DNA of 14,424 nt from JAFMDF01 sp039024375. Its GTDB lineage: Bacteria > Bacteroidota > Bacteroidia > Chitinophagales > Saprospiraceae. This document shows positions 1 to 6,899 of the stretch, one piece after another. Within the stretch, counting starts at the first letter, position 1, and every line of letters starts with the position of its first letter. Location: positions 1 through 14,424 of the forward strand of contig JBCCQK010000175.1 in the NCBI GenBank assembly GCA_039024375.1, read 5' to 3'. The position numbers were made by a program, and so were the translations under genes. The notes below the pieces were generated by a model that was not told the DNA's origin, made no database searches, and worked only from the letters and a program-made list of their open reading frames with translations.

Positions 1-72
1 CTACTATGAAGTGTTGCTTTGTATGGATTTGGTCTGCTGCTATAATTGCCAAATAATTATTTTAAAATAAAT

Positions 73-115
73 TTTTAGTAAAATAAGTAGTATTACGTAT
101 TGTTAGCTACATTTG
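73..115 (+). promoter_or_regulatory. Putative nirB promoter with upstream dyad-like motif
   Basis: TACATTTG at 108-115 matches the Bacteroidota -7 consensus TAnnTTTG and would place the transcript start near 121, about 20 bases before the nirB ATG. No good -33 TTTG is visible. Instead TTTTAGTAAAA (73-83) sits at about -48 to -38, where an activator could bind. The same TTTAGTAAAA decamer lies upstream of the sensor kinase (4211-4220). ATAAGTA at 83-89 also fits the reverse form of the E. coli NarL heptamer, but such a match is easily due to chance in AT-rich DNA. This is inference from motifs only. Confidence 0.4.
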
Positions 116-141
116 TAGAAATAACGAAAAATACTTACAGT

Positions 142-2652
142 ATGGCTACTAAAATACTTATCATTGGAAATGGCATGGTTGGCTACAAATTTTGTGAAAA
201 ATTGGTCGCCAAAACCGAACCTGCTGACTACGAAATCACTGTCTTTGGCGAAGAGCCTCGACCCGCCTACGACCGAGTACATTTGAGTGAATATTTCACG
301 GACCAGTCCGAAGAAAATCTGCAATTGGCAAGTAAAGGCTGGTACGAAGAGAATGGAATCACTTTACATACCAATACATTAGTTGCTCAAATTGACCGAA
401 CGGCTAAAAAGGTAAAGACCCATCGAGGAAAAGAATACCTCTACGATTATTTGGTATTGGCAACGGGTTCTTATCCTTTCGTACCACCAATTGCTGGGTC
501 GGACAAAAGTGGAGTCTTTGTTTATCGAACTATCGAAGATTTAGACCAGATTTTGGCCTATGGTAAGAAGGTGGCAACTGAAGGGTCGGGACAAGCGGCC
601 GTTTTGGGGGGAGGATTATTGGGCTTAGAAGCGGCCAAAGCGGTCAAAGACATGGGGCTAAAAGCGCACGTCGTTGAATTTGCGAATTGGCTGATGCCCA
701 GACAATTGGACGAACAGGCGGGCGAAGTCTTGAAATCGACTATCGAAAAACTGGGTATTTCAGTGCATACTAATAAAAATACGACGTTGATTGGCGGCAA
801 CGGTAAGATGACTCACATGGAGTTTAAAGATAACTCTAAGTTGGAGGTAGATATGCTGGTCGTCTCGGCTGGAATACGTCCGAGAGACGAATTGGCCAAA
901 GCCTGTGGACTGGAAGTTGGACCAAGAGGTGGTGTAGTCGTCAATGAACAGATGCAAAGTAGTGACCCCAACATTTTTGTTATCGGTGAAGCGGCTTTGT
1001 ATAATGATATGATTTACGGTTTGGTCGCTCCGGGTTACGAAATGGCGGAGGTCGCCGTGGCACAAATCATCGGCGCCGAAAAGACAATGACGCCCGAAGT
1101 AGATATGTCCACTAAACTGAAACTGATTGGAGTGGACGTAGCGAGTTTTGGAGACCCCATGGGCACTTCTGAACCCACTCATTCCATTACCTTCGAAGAT
1201 AAATTAGCGGGCGTTTACAAGCGAATCAATATTTCCGAAGATGGGAAAAGACTGGTTGGTGGTATTCTAATTGGCGATGCGGAAGACTATAATATGTTGC
1301 TACAAATTTGCCAAAATGGAATGAAGCTACCCGAAAACCCCGAAGACCTCATCTTGGGGGCAAGGGGAGAAGGGACATCGTTGGGTAACGTTTTAGACCT
1401 ACCCGATACAGCAATGATTTGCGCCTGCGAATCGGTCGATAAAGGTTCCATTTGTCAATCCATTACTGAAGAAGGCTGCGAAACCGTCAAGGCGATTGCT
1501 AAGTGCAATAAGGCGACGACGGGCTGTGGCGGTTGTAAACCAATGGTCAACGATTTGTTGGTTGAGACGCTCAAGTCCATGGGCAAAACGGTCAAACAAA
1601 AAGTTTGTGAGCATTTCCCTTATTCTCGCCGCGAATTATACGATTTAGTTCGAGTGAAAGGCATCAAAAGCTACGACGAAGCCCTCGACACTATCGGTCA
1701 CGGTGACGGTTGTGAGCAATGCAAACCTGCTTTGGCTTCGGTTTTTGCGACGGTTTATAACGAAACGGCCGTTCGGCAAGAAACCATTCAAGATACCAAC
1801 GACCGCTTTTTGGCGAACATTCAGCGCAACGGTTCCTATTCCGTAGTGCCGAGAGTGCCAGGCGGCGAAATCACGCCTGACAAGTTGATTGCAATGGGGC
1901 AAGTGGCCAAAAAATACGATTTGTACACCAAAATAACGGGTGGACAGCGAATTGATATGTTCGGTGCTAGACTCGACCAATTACCCCTAATCTGGAAAGA
2001 CTTGCTAGATGCGGGTTTCGAAAGTGGTCACGCTTACGGAAAAGCCCTACGGACGGTTAAAAGTTGTGTTGGTTCGACGTGGTGTCGTTACGGTATGGAT
2101 GAAAGTGTCAGTTTTGCCATCGAAATGGAAGAACGCTACAAAGGGATTCGTTCGCCCCACAAATTAAAAGGCGGCGTTTCGGGCTGTATTCGAGAATGTG
2201 CCGAAGCTCGCTGTAAAGACTTTGGCGTCATTGCTACCGAATCGGGCTGGAACCTATACGTCTGCGGCAATGGCGGTGCGAAACCCAAGCACGCACAACT
2301 ACTTGCCGAAAATATTGATAATGAAACTTGTATCAAATACGTTGACCGTTTCTTGATGTACTATATCAAAACGGCGCAGCCGCTCCAACGAACGGCCGCT
2401 TGGTTAGAAAAATTGGAAGGTGGTATGCCTTATTTGATAGACGTGGTGGTTAACGATTCTTTGGGCATTGCCGAGGAATTAGAAAAAGATATGCAAGCAC
2501 TAGTAGATACGTTCTCCTGCGAATGGCGCGAAGTGGTCGAAAGCCCCGAATTACAGCAACGATTCCGCCACTTCGTCAATACGGACGATACGGACGACCA
2601 AATGGCCTTTGTGCCGATGCGTGACCAGAAGATGCCGGCGCCTTGGAAGTAG
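142..2652 (+). CDS. nirB: NADH-dependent nitrite reductase, large subunit NirB
   Basis: The cytoplasmic enzyme reduces nitrite to ammonium with NADH. The 836-residue protein has the family's full layout and usual length (about 840). An FAD-binding GNGMVG lies at residues 9-14 and a second, NAD(P)H-type dinucleotide fold with GGGLLG near 156-161. A BFD-type [2Fe-2S] domain has C427, C429, C462 and C465, and a second Cys pair follows at C524 and C527. The C-terminal siroheme/[4Fe-4S] domain carries C642-x5-C648 and C682-x3-C686. The frame is open from a TTG at 100, but I chose the ATG at 142: the FAD fold begins just after it, and the likely -7 element (108-115) lies downstream of that TTG. nirD follows after a 177-base repeat-filled gap. 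cobA downstream fits the siroheme requirement. The electron donor is taken from the family. An assimilatory or a detoxifying/dissimilatory role cannot be told apart here. Confidence 0.96.
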   Translation: MATKILIIGNGMVGYKFCEKLVAKTEPADYEITVFGEEPRPAYDRVHLSEYFTDQSEENLQLASKGWYEENGITLHTNTLVAQIDRTAKKVKTHRGKEYLYDYLVLATGSYPFVPPIAGSDKSGVFVYRTIEDLDQILAYGKKVATEGSGQAAVLGGGLLGLEAAKAVKDMGLKAHVVEFANWLMPRQLDEQAGEVLKSTIEKLGISVHTNKNTTLIGGNGKMTHMEFKDNSKLEVDMLVVSAGIRPRDELAKACGLEVGPRGGVVVNEQMQSSDPNIFVIGEAALYNDMIYGLVAPGYEMAEVAVAQIIGAEKTMTPEVDMSTKLKLIGVDVASFGDPMGTSEPTHSITFEDKLAGVYKRINISEDGKRLVGGILIGDAEDYNMLLQICQNGMKLPENPEDLILGARGEGTSLGNVLDLPDTAMICACESVDKGSICQSITEEGCETVKAIAKCNKATTGCGGCKPMVNDLLVETLKSMGKTVKQKVCEHFPYSRRELYDLVRVKGIKSYDEALDTIGHGDGCEQCKPALASVFATVYNETAVRQETIQDTNDRFLANIQRNGSYSVVPRVPGGEITPDKLIAMGQVAKKYDLYTKITGGQRIDMFGARLDQLPLIWKDLLDAGFESGHAYGKALRTVKSCVGSTWCRYGMDESVSFAIEMEERYKGIRSPHKLKGGVSGCIRECAEARCKDFGVIATESGWNLYVCGNGGAKPKHAQLLAENIDNETCIKYVDRFLMYYIKTAQPLQRTAAWLEKLEGGMPYLIDVVVNDSLGIAEELEKDMQALVDTFSCEWREVVESPELQQRFRHFVNTDDTDDQMAFVPMRDQKMPAPWK

Positions 2653-2801
2653 CGAGACCGCTACGTTGTCAGACCTCTACGCTGTCAGACTTATTAGGAC
2701 TATATCTGACAGTCCGAAGGACGGTCTGACAGTTCCGATTTATTGGAACGGTCTCGCTTCTGACAGCGAAGCGGTCTGACTTCTGACCTCTGACTTCTCA
2801 A
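2651..2801. repeat. TCTGAC heptad repeats with nested inverted repeats after nirB
   Basis: TCTGAC occurs six times (2705, 2725, 2759, 2775, 2782 and 2789), preceded by two reverse copies GTCAGA (2668, 2684). The last three direct copies have exact 7-base periodicity (GTCTGAC, TTCTGAC, CTCTGAC). A 10-bp inverted repeat, AGCGAGACCG (2651-2660) with CGGTCTCGCT (2749-2758), encloses the inner pair CTGTCAGAC (2682-2690) and GTCTGACAG (2724-2732). A small hairpin GTTCC/GGAAC lies at 2732-2749. The block starts on the last bases of the nirB stop codon. There is no T-run after the stem, so it is not a standard intrinsic terminator. The RNA could fold between nirB and nirD and affect nirD expression or mRNA stability. 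Confidence 0.8.
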
Positions 2802-2829
2802 ACATTTCTTCACTCACAAACAAACAATT

Positions 2830-3207
2830 ATGGAAGCGATTCTAGACCAATATACCTCCGTCGATGCCAGCAAAGTAACCGATTGGTTCAAAGCGGCCTC
2901 GGTAAGTGCTTTTCCCAATAACGGCGGTGCTTGTATTAAGTATAAAGGCAAGCAGATTGCCGTCTTTCGATTCGACCGAAAAAATAAATGGTACGCTTGT
3001 CAGAACCTTTGTCCACACAAAATGGAGATGATTTTGTCGAGAGGGATGATTGGTGACGAAGCGGGGGTGGCCAAGGTGGCTTGTCCGTTGCACAAAAGAA
3101 CTTTCTCATTGGAAACGGGCGAGAATTTGAACGGAGATTTGCCCGCTATTGCGGTTTATCCCGTGAAAATTGAGGATGGGTTTGTGTTTGTTGGATTCGC
3201 TGAGTAA
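2830..3207 (+). CDS. nirD: Nitrite reductase small subunit NirD, Rieske-type
   Basis: This 125-residue protein is the small partner of NirB and has a Rieske-like fold. C61-P-H63 and C85-P-L-H88 form the full CxH...CxxH ligand set for a [2Fe-2S] cluster. Some NirD proteins, including the enterobacterial type, are thought to have lost these ligands, so this one may carry its own cluster and pass electrons within the NirBD complex. The family length is about 105-125. The ATG at 2830 follows an A-rich leader (CAAACAAACAATT). It lies 177 bases after nirB on the same strand and is probably cotranscribed, though the intervening repeats could modulate this. The assignment rests on the Rieske motifs and the position next to nirB. 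Confidence 0.93.
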   Translation: MEAILDQYTSVDASKVTDWFKAASVSAFPNNGGACIKYKGKQIAVFRFDRKNKWYACQNLCPHKMEMILSRGMIGDEAGVAKVACPLHKRTFSLETGENLNGDLPAIAVYPVKIEDGFVFVGFAE

Positions 3208-3213
3208 GTAGTT

Positions 3214-3375
3214 TTTTTTGACGCTCCATACGGACAAAGTGAGATACGCTGTTTGAAGTCATGAATTTTTATGTTTTCTTTTCTATCGTGTTCAGCGAAT
3301 GAGCGAGAAGAAAACATAACAAAAAACATAATCGAAGCAGCGTCCCTCACTGTGTCCGTATGGAGCGTCAAAAAA
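3214..3375. repeat. 162-bp near-palindromic element (MITE-like) between nirD and cobA
   Basis: The outer 23 bases, 3214-3236, are a perfect inverted repeat of 3353-3375: six T, then GACGCTCCATACGGACA. Pairing continues inward with 37 of the first 41 positions identical, and then less perfectly through ATGTTTTCTT (3271-3280) against AAGAAAACAT. The centre is near 3294. The T-run precedes the stem and the A-run follows it on either strand, so this is not an intrinsic terminator in either direction. No transposase or clear target duplication is visible. It resembles a MITE or another palindromic repeat. In RNA it would form a very long hairpin between nirBD and cobA. Confidence 0.8.
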
Positions 3376-3403
3376 CAAGTCAAAGAACGCCAAAACAAGA
3401 AAA

Positions 3404-4174
3404 ATGTTATCAAAAAAGACCTCTAAAATAAGCATTGTCGGTGCAGGACCGGGCGCAATCGACTTGATAACGGTGCGGGGCCTGCGGGCTTTGCAAAGTG
3501 CCGATGTAGTGCTATACGATGCGTTGGTGGACGAAACGATTTTGGACGAAACGCCCTCCTATTGTCTTCGAATATTTGTGGGTAAAAGAGCGGGTAAACA
3601 CAGCCACCGACAAGAAGCCATCAACAAAAAAATGGTACAAATGGCACTCGCTAAAGGCCACGTGGTGCGGTTGAAAGGAGGTGACCCTTTTGTTTTTGGT
3701 CGTGGCCACGAAGAGTTACAATTTGCGGAGTCGTTCGGTATTCAAGTCGAAGTCATACCGGGCATTTCTAGTTGCATTTCTGTTCCCGAATTGCAAGGAG
3801 TCCCTTTGACTCGGCGAGGAGTCAATGAGAGTTTTTGGGTAATTACGGCCACGACTCGGTCGGGCGCTTTGTCCAAGGATATTCTTTTAGCTGCTCAATC
3901 TTCGGCTACCGTTGTTATACTAATGGGATTGCGTAAATTAGGGACCATTGCCGAATTGTACCGAATGGAAAATCGAGCAGACTTGCCAGTTATGGTCGTA
4001 CAAAATGGTTCTCGTGCTAATGAAAAATGGGTCGTTGGGACGATTGCCACCATTGAAGAAAAAGTAGCTATTGCCCAAATGAGTACACCTGCCATTATCG
4101 TGATTGGAGAAGTCGTGGATTTGCATCCACAGCGGGTATTAATGAAGTTACCTGTGGCGGAATTAACGGTTTGA
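3404..4174 (+). CDS. cobA: Uroporphyrinogen-III C-methyltransferase (SUMT)
   Basis: This enzyme transfers two methyl groups from S-adenosylmethionine to uroporphyrinogen III to make precorrin-2, the first committed step to siroheme, the NirB cofactor. The 256-residue length fits a stand-alone SUMT. The diagnostic motifs are present in order: VGAGPG (12-17), the VVRLKGGDPFVFGRG segment (87-101), PGISS (119-123) and MGL (174-176). There is no fused CysG-type dehydrogenase/ferrochelatase domain, so the oxidation and iron-insertion steps need another gene outside this window. The ATG at 3404 follows the palindromic element and an A-rich leader. Position after nirBD makes siroheme supply the likely main role, although precorrin-2 can also feed B12 synthesis. 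The symbol cobA is used for this family; sumT or nasF would be equivalent. Confidence 0.95.
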   Translation: MLSKKTSKISIVGAGPGAIDLITVRGLRALQSADVVLYDALVDETILDETPSYCLRIFVGKRAGKHSHRQEAINKKMVQMALAKGHVVRLKGGDPFVFGRGHEELQFAESFGIQVEVIPGISSCISVPELQGVPLTRRGVNESFWVITATTRSGALSKDILLAAQSSATVVILMGLRKLGTIAELYRMENRADLPVMVVQNGSRANEKWVVGTIATIEEKVAIAQMSTPAIIVIGEVVDLHPQRVLMKLPVAELTV

Positions 4175-4220
4175 AATAGCTAAAAAACACCTACCTTTAT
4201 GGTATTTTACTTTAGTAAAA
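4170..4220 (+). promoter_or_regulatory. Putative sensor-kinase promoter with a perfect 7-2-7 dyad
   Basis: TTTG at 4170-4173 (overlapping the cobA stop) and TACCTTTA at 4192-4199 are 18 bases apart, close to the Bacteroidota -33/-7 layout, though the final G of TAnnTTTG is an A. Just downstream is TTTTACTTTAGTAAAA (4205-4220), a perfect inverted repeat of 7-base arms around TT. It would overlap the transcript start, a usual place for repression. It shares TTTAGTAAAA with the nirB upstream region. Regulator identity is inference. Confidence 0.4.
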
Positions 4221-4233
4221 AGGCCAAACTGCT

Positions 4234-6048
4234 ATGCCAACAAACCAGCCATCCAACTCCATCGGAGATGTTACCTTTAACAAACTGCGTAGTTTATACT
4301 GGCTGGCCCTTACGCTAATTGCCCTGTCTGCCATCGGTAGCCAAACCCTGATACAATACTACTTAAAAAACCAGTTGGACGATGGGAAAGTCATCAATAT
4401 TGCAGGGCGACAGCGAATGTTGAGTCAAAAGCTAACGAAGGAAATACTGCTTTTAGCAGATGCGGAAAAAGGAGTAGATTATCGACAAAATTTGGAGGAA
4501 ACGCTTACGCAATGGACTATCGCCCACGAGGGGTTACAATTTGGGAACGATAGTCTAGAGTTGCGGGGAAACAATAGTCCTCTAGTAGAGCAACTATTCA
4601 CTCAAATCAACCCCTATTACGAAAATTTGCAGTTGCTCAGTCAGCAAATTTTGCAATTAGATACGACGGAACTATCCAATGCCGTCACTTTCAAAAAAGC
4701 TGTCCTGCTCAATGAAGCCAATTTTTTGAAAGGAATGGATAACCTCGTTTTTGCTTACGAGCAAGAAGCCAAAAGCCGAGTGAAAAACCTACAGTTTACC
4801 GAGTTTATCCTCTTTGCCATCCTTATTGGCATTCTATTTTTGGAGCTATTTTTTATCTTTCGACCCGCCGCCAAACGGACGCAGCAAATTGTAGAGGAGT
4901 TGAGTGATTCCGAACGGGCGGCGCAGCAAATTGCGAAAGAAAATCAAGTTCTTTTTCATGAAAAAGAAAAGTCGCTCAAAGCCCTCCAGACACTCAATTT
5001 TGCGTTGGATAATGCGGCCTTATACGCTAGTTTGCAATTTGATGGTCAACTGTTGTATTTGAGCGAAAAGTTCAAATCATTGCTCCACGTCAACAACCTC
5101 CCGCCGAAAATAAACTTTGCCCAATTAGTAACGGCCGACGAAGGGGAACAACAATATTTAAACGACCTTATTAGTACGCCCCGTTCGTCGATTTGGACGG
5201 AAGAAATTCAAGTGACGACTCCTAACAGGGAAAACCTCTGGCTAGAATTAACCATCATTCCCATCAATCAAGAAGGGATTCAACAAGATTTACTTTTGCT
5301 ATGTAATGATTTGACCTTACGAAAAAGAGCGCAGCTAGAAGTCGAACGACTTAATAAGGAACGTTTTTCTTTGGAAATAGCCGAGCAAAAAACTCGGTCG
5401 ATTCAAGTGGTGCAAGCCCAAGACGAAGAACGCAAGCGGATTGCTAAAGATATGCACGATGGCATTGGTCAGATGCTAACGGCCTTAAAATTCAACTTGG
5501 AAGCGGTCAACCTTAATAAACCCGAAAAAGCCAGTAAAAAATTAGCAGATATTAAACAGTTAGCGGGCGACATCATCAAAAGTGTCCGAGTGGCTACTTT
5601 TAATTTAACGCCGCCCGAATTGAGCGATTACGGCATCAGTACGGGTATTGCTAAACTAGTCGATGGCCTGCAATCGAGAACGGGTAAAAATATTCTTTTT
5701 GAAAATCGCACCAATTTTTCCGAAAGGTTAGAAACGCATACAGAAACTAACTTATACCGAATTACCCAAGAGGCCGTCAATAATGCCATCAAATACGCCC
5801 AAGCCAATTATGTGTTAGTTATCCTTTCTCATAGCGACTCGCTGCTGTCGATTGTGATAGATGACGACGGTGTTGGATTTGATACGGAAAACTTTGCGGA
5901 AAAAGCGACGCCCCGAGCGGACGGTTCGGGAATGGGGCTGGCATTTATGCAGGAACGAGTGGGGTATATCAACGGGCGGCTGTTTATTCGGTCGGCTAAG
6001 GGAGAGGGGACACGAGTAACGGTGAATATGCCGTTGGTTGGTGACTAG
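4234..6048 (+). CDS. NarX-like membrane sensor histidine kinase with P-box and PAS domain
   Basis: This 604-residue kinase has TM1 at about 22-42, an extracytoplasmic segment to about 189, and TM2 at 190-209. Right after TM1, INIAGRQRMLSQKLTKE (55-70) resembles the PilJ/NarX-type sensing helix containing the NarX/NarQ P-box, which in E. coli binds nitrate and nitrite. A coiled coil (about 215-255) follows instead of an obvious HAMP, then a PAS-like domain (about 255-365). A HisKA_3 dimerization domain has phosphoacceptor H408 in AKDMHDG. The HATPase domain carries an N-box near N516/N517, DDDGVGF (543-549) and GSGMGL (564-569). HisKA_3 kinases pair with NarL/FixJ regulators, such as the one at 6900. 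The start lies 59 bases after cobA. Nitrate/nitrite sensing is inferred from the P-box-like helix and the nirBD-cobA neighbours. Confidence 0.88.
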   Translation: MPTNQPSNSIGDVTFNKLRSLYWLALTLIALSAIGSQTLIQYYLKNQLDDGKVINIAGRQRMLSQKLTKEILLLADAEKGVDYRQNLEETLTQWTIAHEGLQFGNDSLELRGNNSPLVEQLFTQINPYYENLQLLSQQILQLDTTELSNAVTFKKAVLLNEANFLKGMDNLVFAYEQEAKSRVKNLQFTEFILFAILIGILFLELFFIFRPAAKRTQQIVEELSDSERAAQQIAKENQVLFHEKEKSLKALQTLNFALDNAALYASLQFDGQLLYLSEKFKSLLHVNNLPPKINFAQLVTADEGEQQYLNDLISTPRSSIWTEEIQVTTPNRENLWLELTIIPINQEGIQQDLLLLCNDLTLRKRAQLEVERLNKERFSLEIAEQKTRSIQVVQAQDEERKRIAKDMHDGIGQMLTALKFNLEAVNLNKPEKASKKLADIKQLAGDIIKSVRVATFNLTPPELSDYGISTGIAKLVDGLQSRTGKNILFENRTNFSERLETHTETNLYRITQEAVNNAIKYAQANYVLVILSHSDSLLSIVIDDDGVGFDTENFAEKATPRADGSGMGLAFMQERVGYINGRLFIRSAKGEGTRVTVNMPLVGD

Positions 6049-6070
6049 TGACTGGTTGATTAGTAACTAG
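6041..6070. repeat. GTGACTA-type heptad repeats across the kinase stop codon
   Basis: Successive units are GTGACTA (6041-6047), GTGACTG (6048-6054), the 8-base GTTGATTA (6055-6062) and GTAACTA (6063-6069). The array begins in the last codons of the kinase, and the stop TAG (6046-6048) lies within it. Closely similar units follow the permease gene at 10498. They resemble the heptanucleotide STRR repeats known from filamentous cyanobacteria, without implying shared origin. Confidence 0.75.
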
Positions 6071-6145
6071 CTTGGCAAGTTATGGAATTTTTAGCCCATT
6101 ACAATTTCTGAAAACTACTCGCTATTCCGAACTTAGACCTATTGT

Positions 6146-6484
6146 TTAGCTAACGGCAAAACCCGTGTAAGGTCGCTTTACTGGGGCATGAAAGGCTAAC
6201 ACAATATCTTCTTTGGGGATACCTGCTTCTAATAATTCTAGTGTAAATCCTGGGTCAGTTCCGTCATTTTCTACGTAGATTTTGTTATTGCGAATGCTTA
6301 AATGTAAAAAGCAGCCGTAGTTTCTTTTTTGGTTTATCCATGCGTTGTGAAGCATTAAATACTGTCCCGTTTCATCGTCCATGGCTAGTTGAAGCATAGC
6401 TTCTTTCTGATGAGGTTTGGCTTTTTCTGCAAACTCTTTAAATAGTCTTTTAATGATTTTTTTATATTCTGCTACTTTATCCAT
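6146..6484 (-). CDS. XisI family protein (orphan, no XisH)
   Basis: This 112-residue protein matches the XisI family, named for a factor needed for excision of the fdxN element in Anabaena and widespread outside that role. Recognizable parts are an N-terminal helix (DKVAEYKKIIKRLFKEF), the hydrophobic block around YLMLHNAW (42-49) and YGCFLHLSI (56-64), DGTDPG (74-79), and the family hallmark ending GIPKEDIVLAFHAP (88-101) with the C-terminal FAV. Length is typical. XisI usually sits directly after xisH, which encodes a nuclease-fold protein. Here no xisH-like reading frame exists upstream (6485-6866) or elsewhere in the window. The gene is convergent with the kinase (97-base gap) and divergent from the response regulator. 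Its present function is unknown. Presence between two partner genes suggests a later insertion. Confidence 0.88.
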   Translation of the reverse strand: MDKVAEYKKIIKRLFKEFAEKAKPHQKEAMLQLAMDDETGQYLMLHNAWINQKRNYGCFLHLSIRNNKIYVENDGTDPGFTLELLEAGIPKEDIVLAFHAPVKRPYTGFAVS

Positions 6485-6631
6485 CTTTTCAATTTAGACT
6501 TACAACGATTTATTTTGAAATTTTTCGTAAGGAAGGTGTTTCACTAAACTAATTTAAGATACAGTACATCGACATCAAAAATAGTCCCTTTTCTAAAAGT
6601 CACAACTAAAATAAGTAGTAAAGGCGTAGTA

Positions 6632-6658
6632 TTTACCTATTTTCTAAGTAAATTTACT
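6632..6658. promoter_or_regulatory. Overlapping dyads upstream of the response regulator
   Basis: TTTACCTAT (6632-6640) and CTAAGTAAA (6644-6652) form an imperfect inverted pair around three T. TACCTAT inside it fits the E. coli NarL heptamer TACYYMT, and CTAAGTA matches its reverse form at six of seven positions, but the 3-base spacing is not the classical 2. Overlapping it is AGTAAATTTACT (6647-6658), a perfect 12-base palindrome built from the AGTAAA half-site also found before nirB and the kinase. It lies about 245 bases before the regulator start, so any role is uncertain. Confidence 0.3.
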
Positions 6659-6778
6659 CAAATTTTAGCGTAGCTATTCGTATTCATGCTGAATTTTTGT
6701 GTAAAGGAGACCGTGAACCGTAAATCAAATATAATTACTTACCACTCTGTATGGAAAACGCCTAAACCGTACAAAATA

Positions 6779-6819
6779 GTCAATACTGCTGCTCGAAAGA
6801 GTCAATGCTACTGCTCGAA
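6779..6819 (+). repeat. Two tandem 19-mers, 22-base period
   Basis: GTCAATACTGCTGCTCGAA (6779-6797) and GTCAATGCTACTGCTCGAA (6801-6819) match at 17 of 19 positions, and both differences are A/G exchanges. A period of 22 is about two helical turns, so both copies face the same side of the DNA, as expected for a tandem regulator site. A third, inverted copy lies after the regulator gene (7639-7657). Confidence 0.65.
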
Positions 6820-6842
6820 AAAAACTTTATGGACTACATGAA
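6801..6842 (+). repeat. Left copy of inverted element flanking the response regulator
   Basis: This stretch matches the reverse complement of 7607-7657. The first 26 bases agree at 22 positions, and all four differences are transitions. The right copy then has a 9-base insertion. The rest (TTATGGA, then CTACATGAA against CTATATGAA with one extra G) agrees at all but one position. The two copies face each other across the regulator gene. Confidence 0.7.
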
Positions 6843-6899
6843 CTGTATGGACTTTATGGTAAAAAAGTGCTAAGTAGTTACATTCAAATAAAAGAAGAA

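Larger units (their letters stand above)
6485..6899. other. Divergent intergenic region between xisI and the response regulator
   Basis: No gene is visible on either strand in these 415 bases, including no xisH remnant I could recognize. The region must hold the promoters of both flanking genes. It contains dyads at 6632-6658, two tandem 19-mers at 6779-6819, a repeated ACTTTATGG (6824-6832 and 6851-6859), and the left copy of the inverted element flanking the regulator gene. I could not assign a confident TAnnTTTG promoter for either gene. Confidence 0.6.

Noticed and set aside
100..141. Upstream TTG start for nirB
   Set aside because: It would add 14 residues before the FAD fold and lies upstream of the likely -7 element at 108-115.
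760..1182. 140-codon minus-strand frame inside nirB
   Set aside because: It is antisense to the conserved nirB domain, with no family features; a coding shadow.
3214..3375. Possible intrinsic terminator or riboswitch between nirD and cobA
   Set aside because: The T-run is 5' of the stem and the A-run 3' on both strands, the wrong way round for termination. No known riboswitch core was recognized.
3156..3413. 85-codon minus-strand frame over the nirD-cobA gap
   Set aside because: It is a by-product of the 162-bp palindrome and overlaps nirD antisense.
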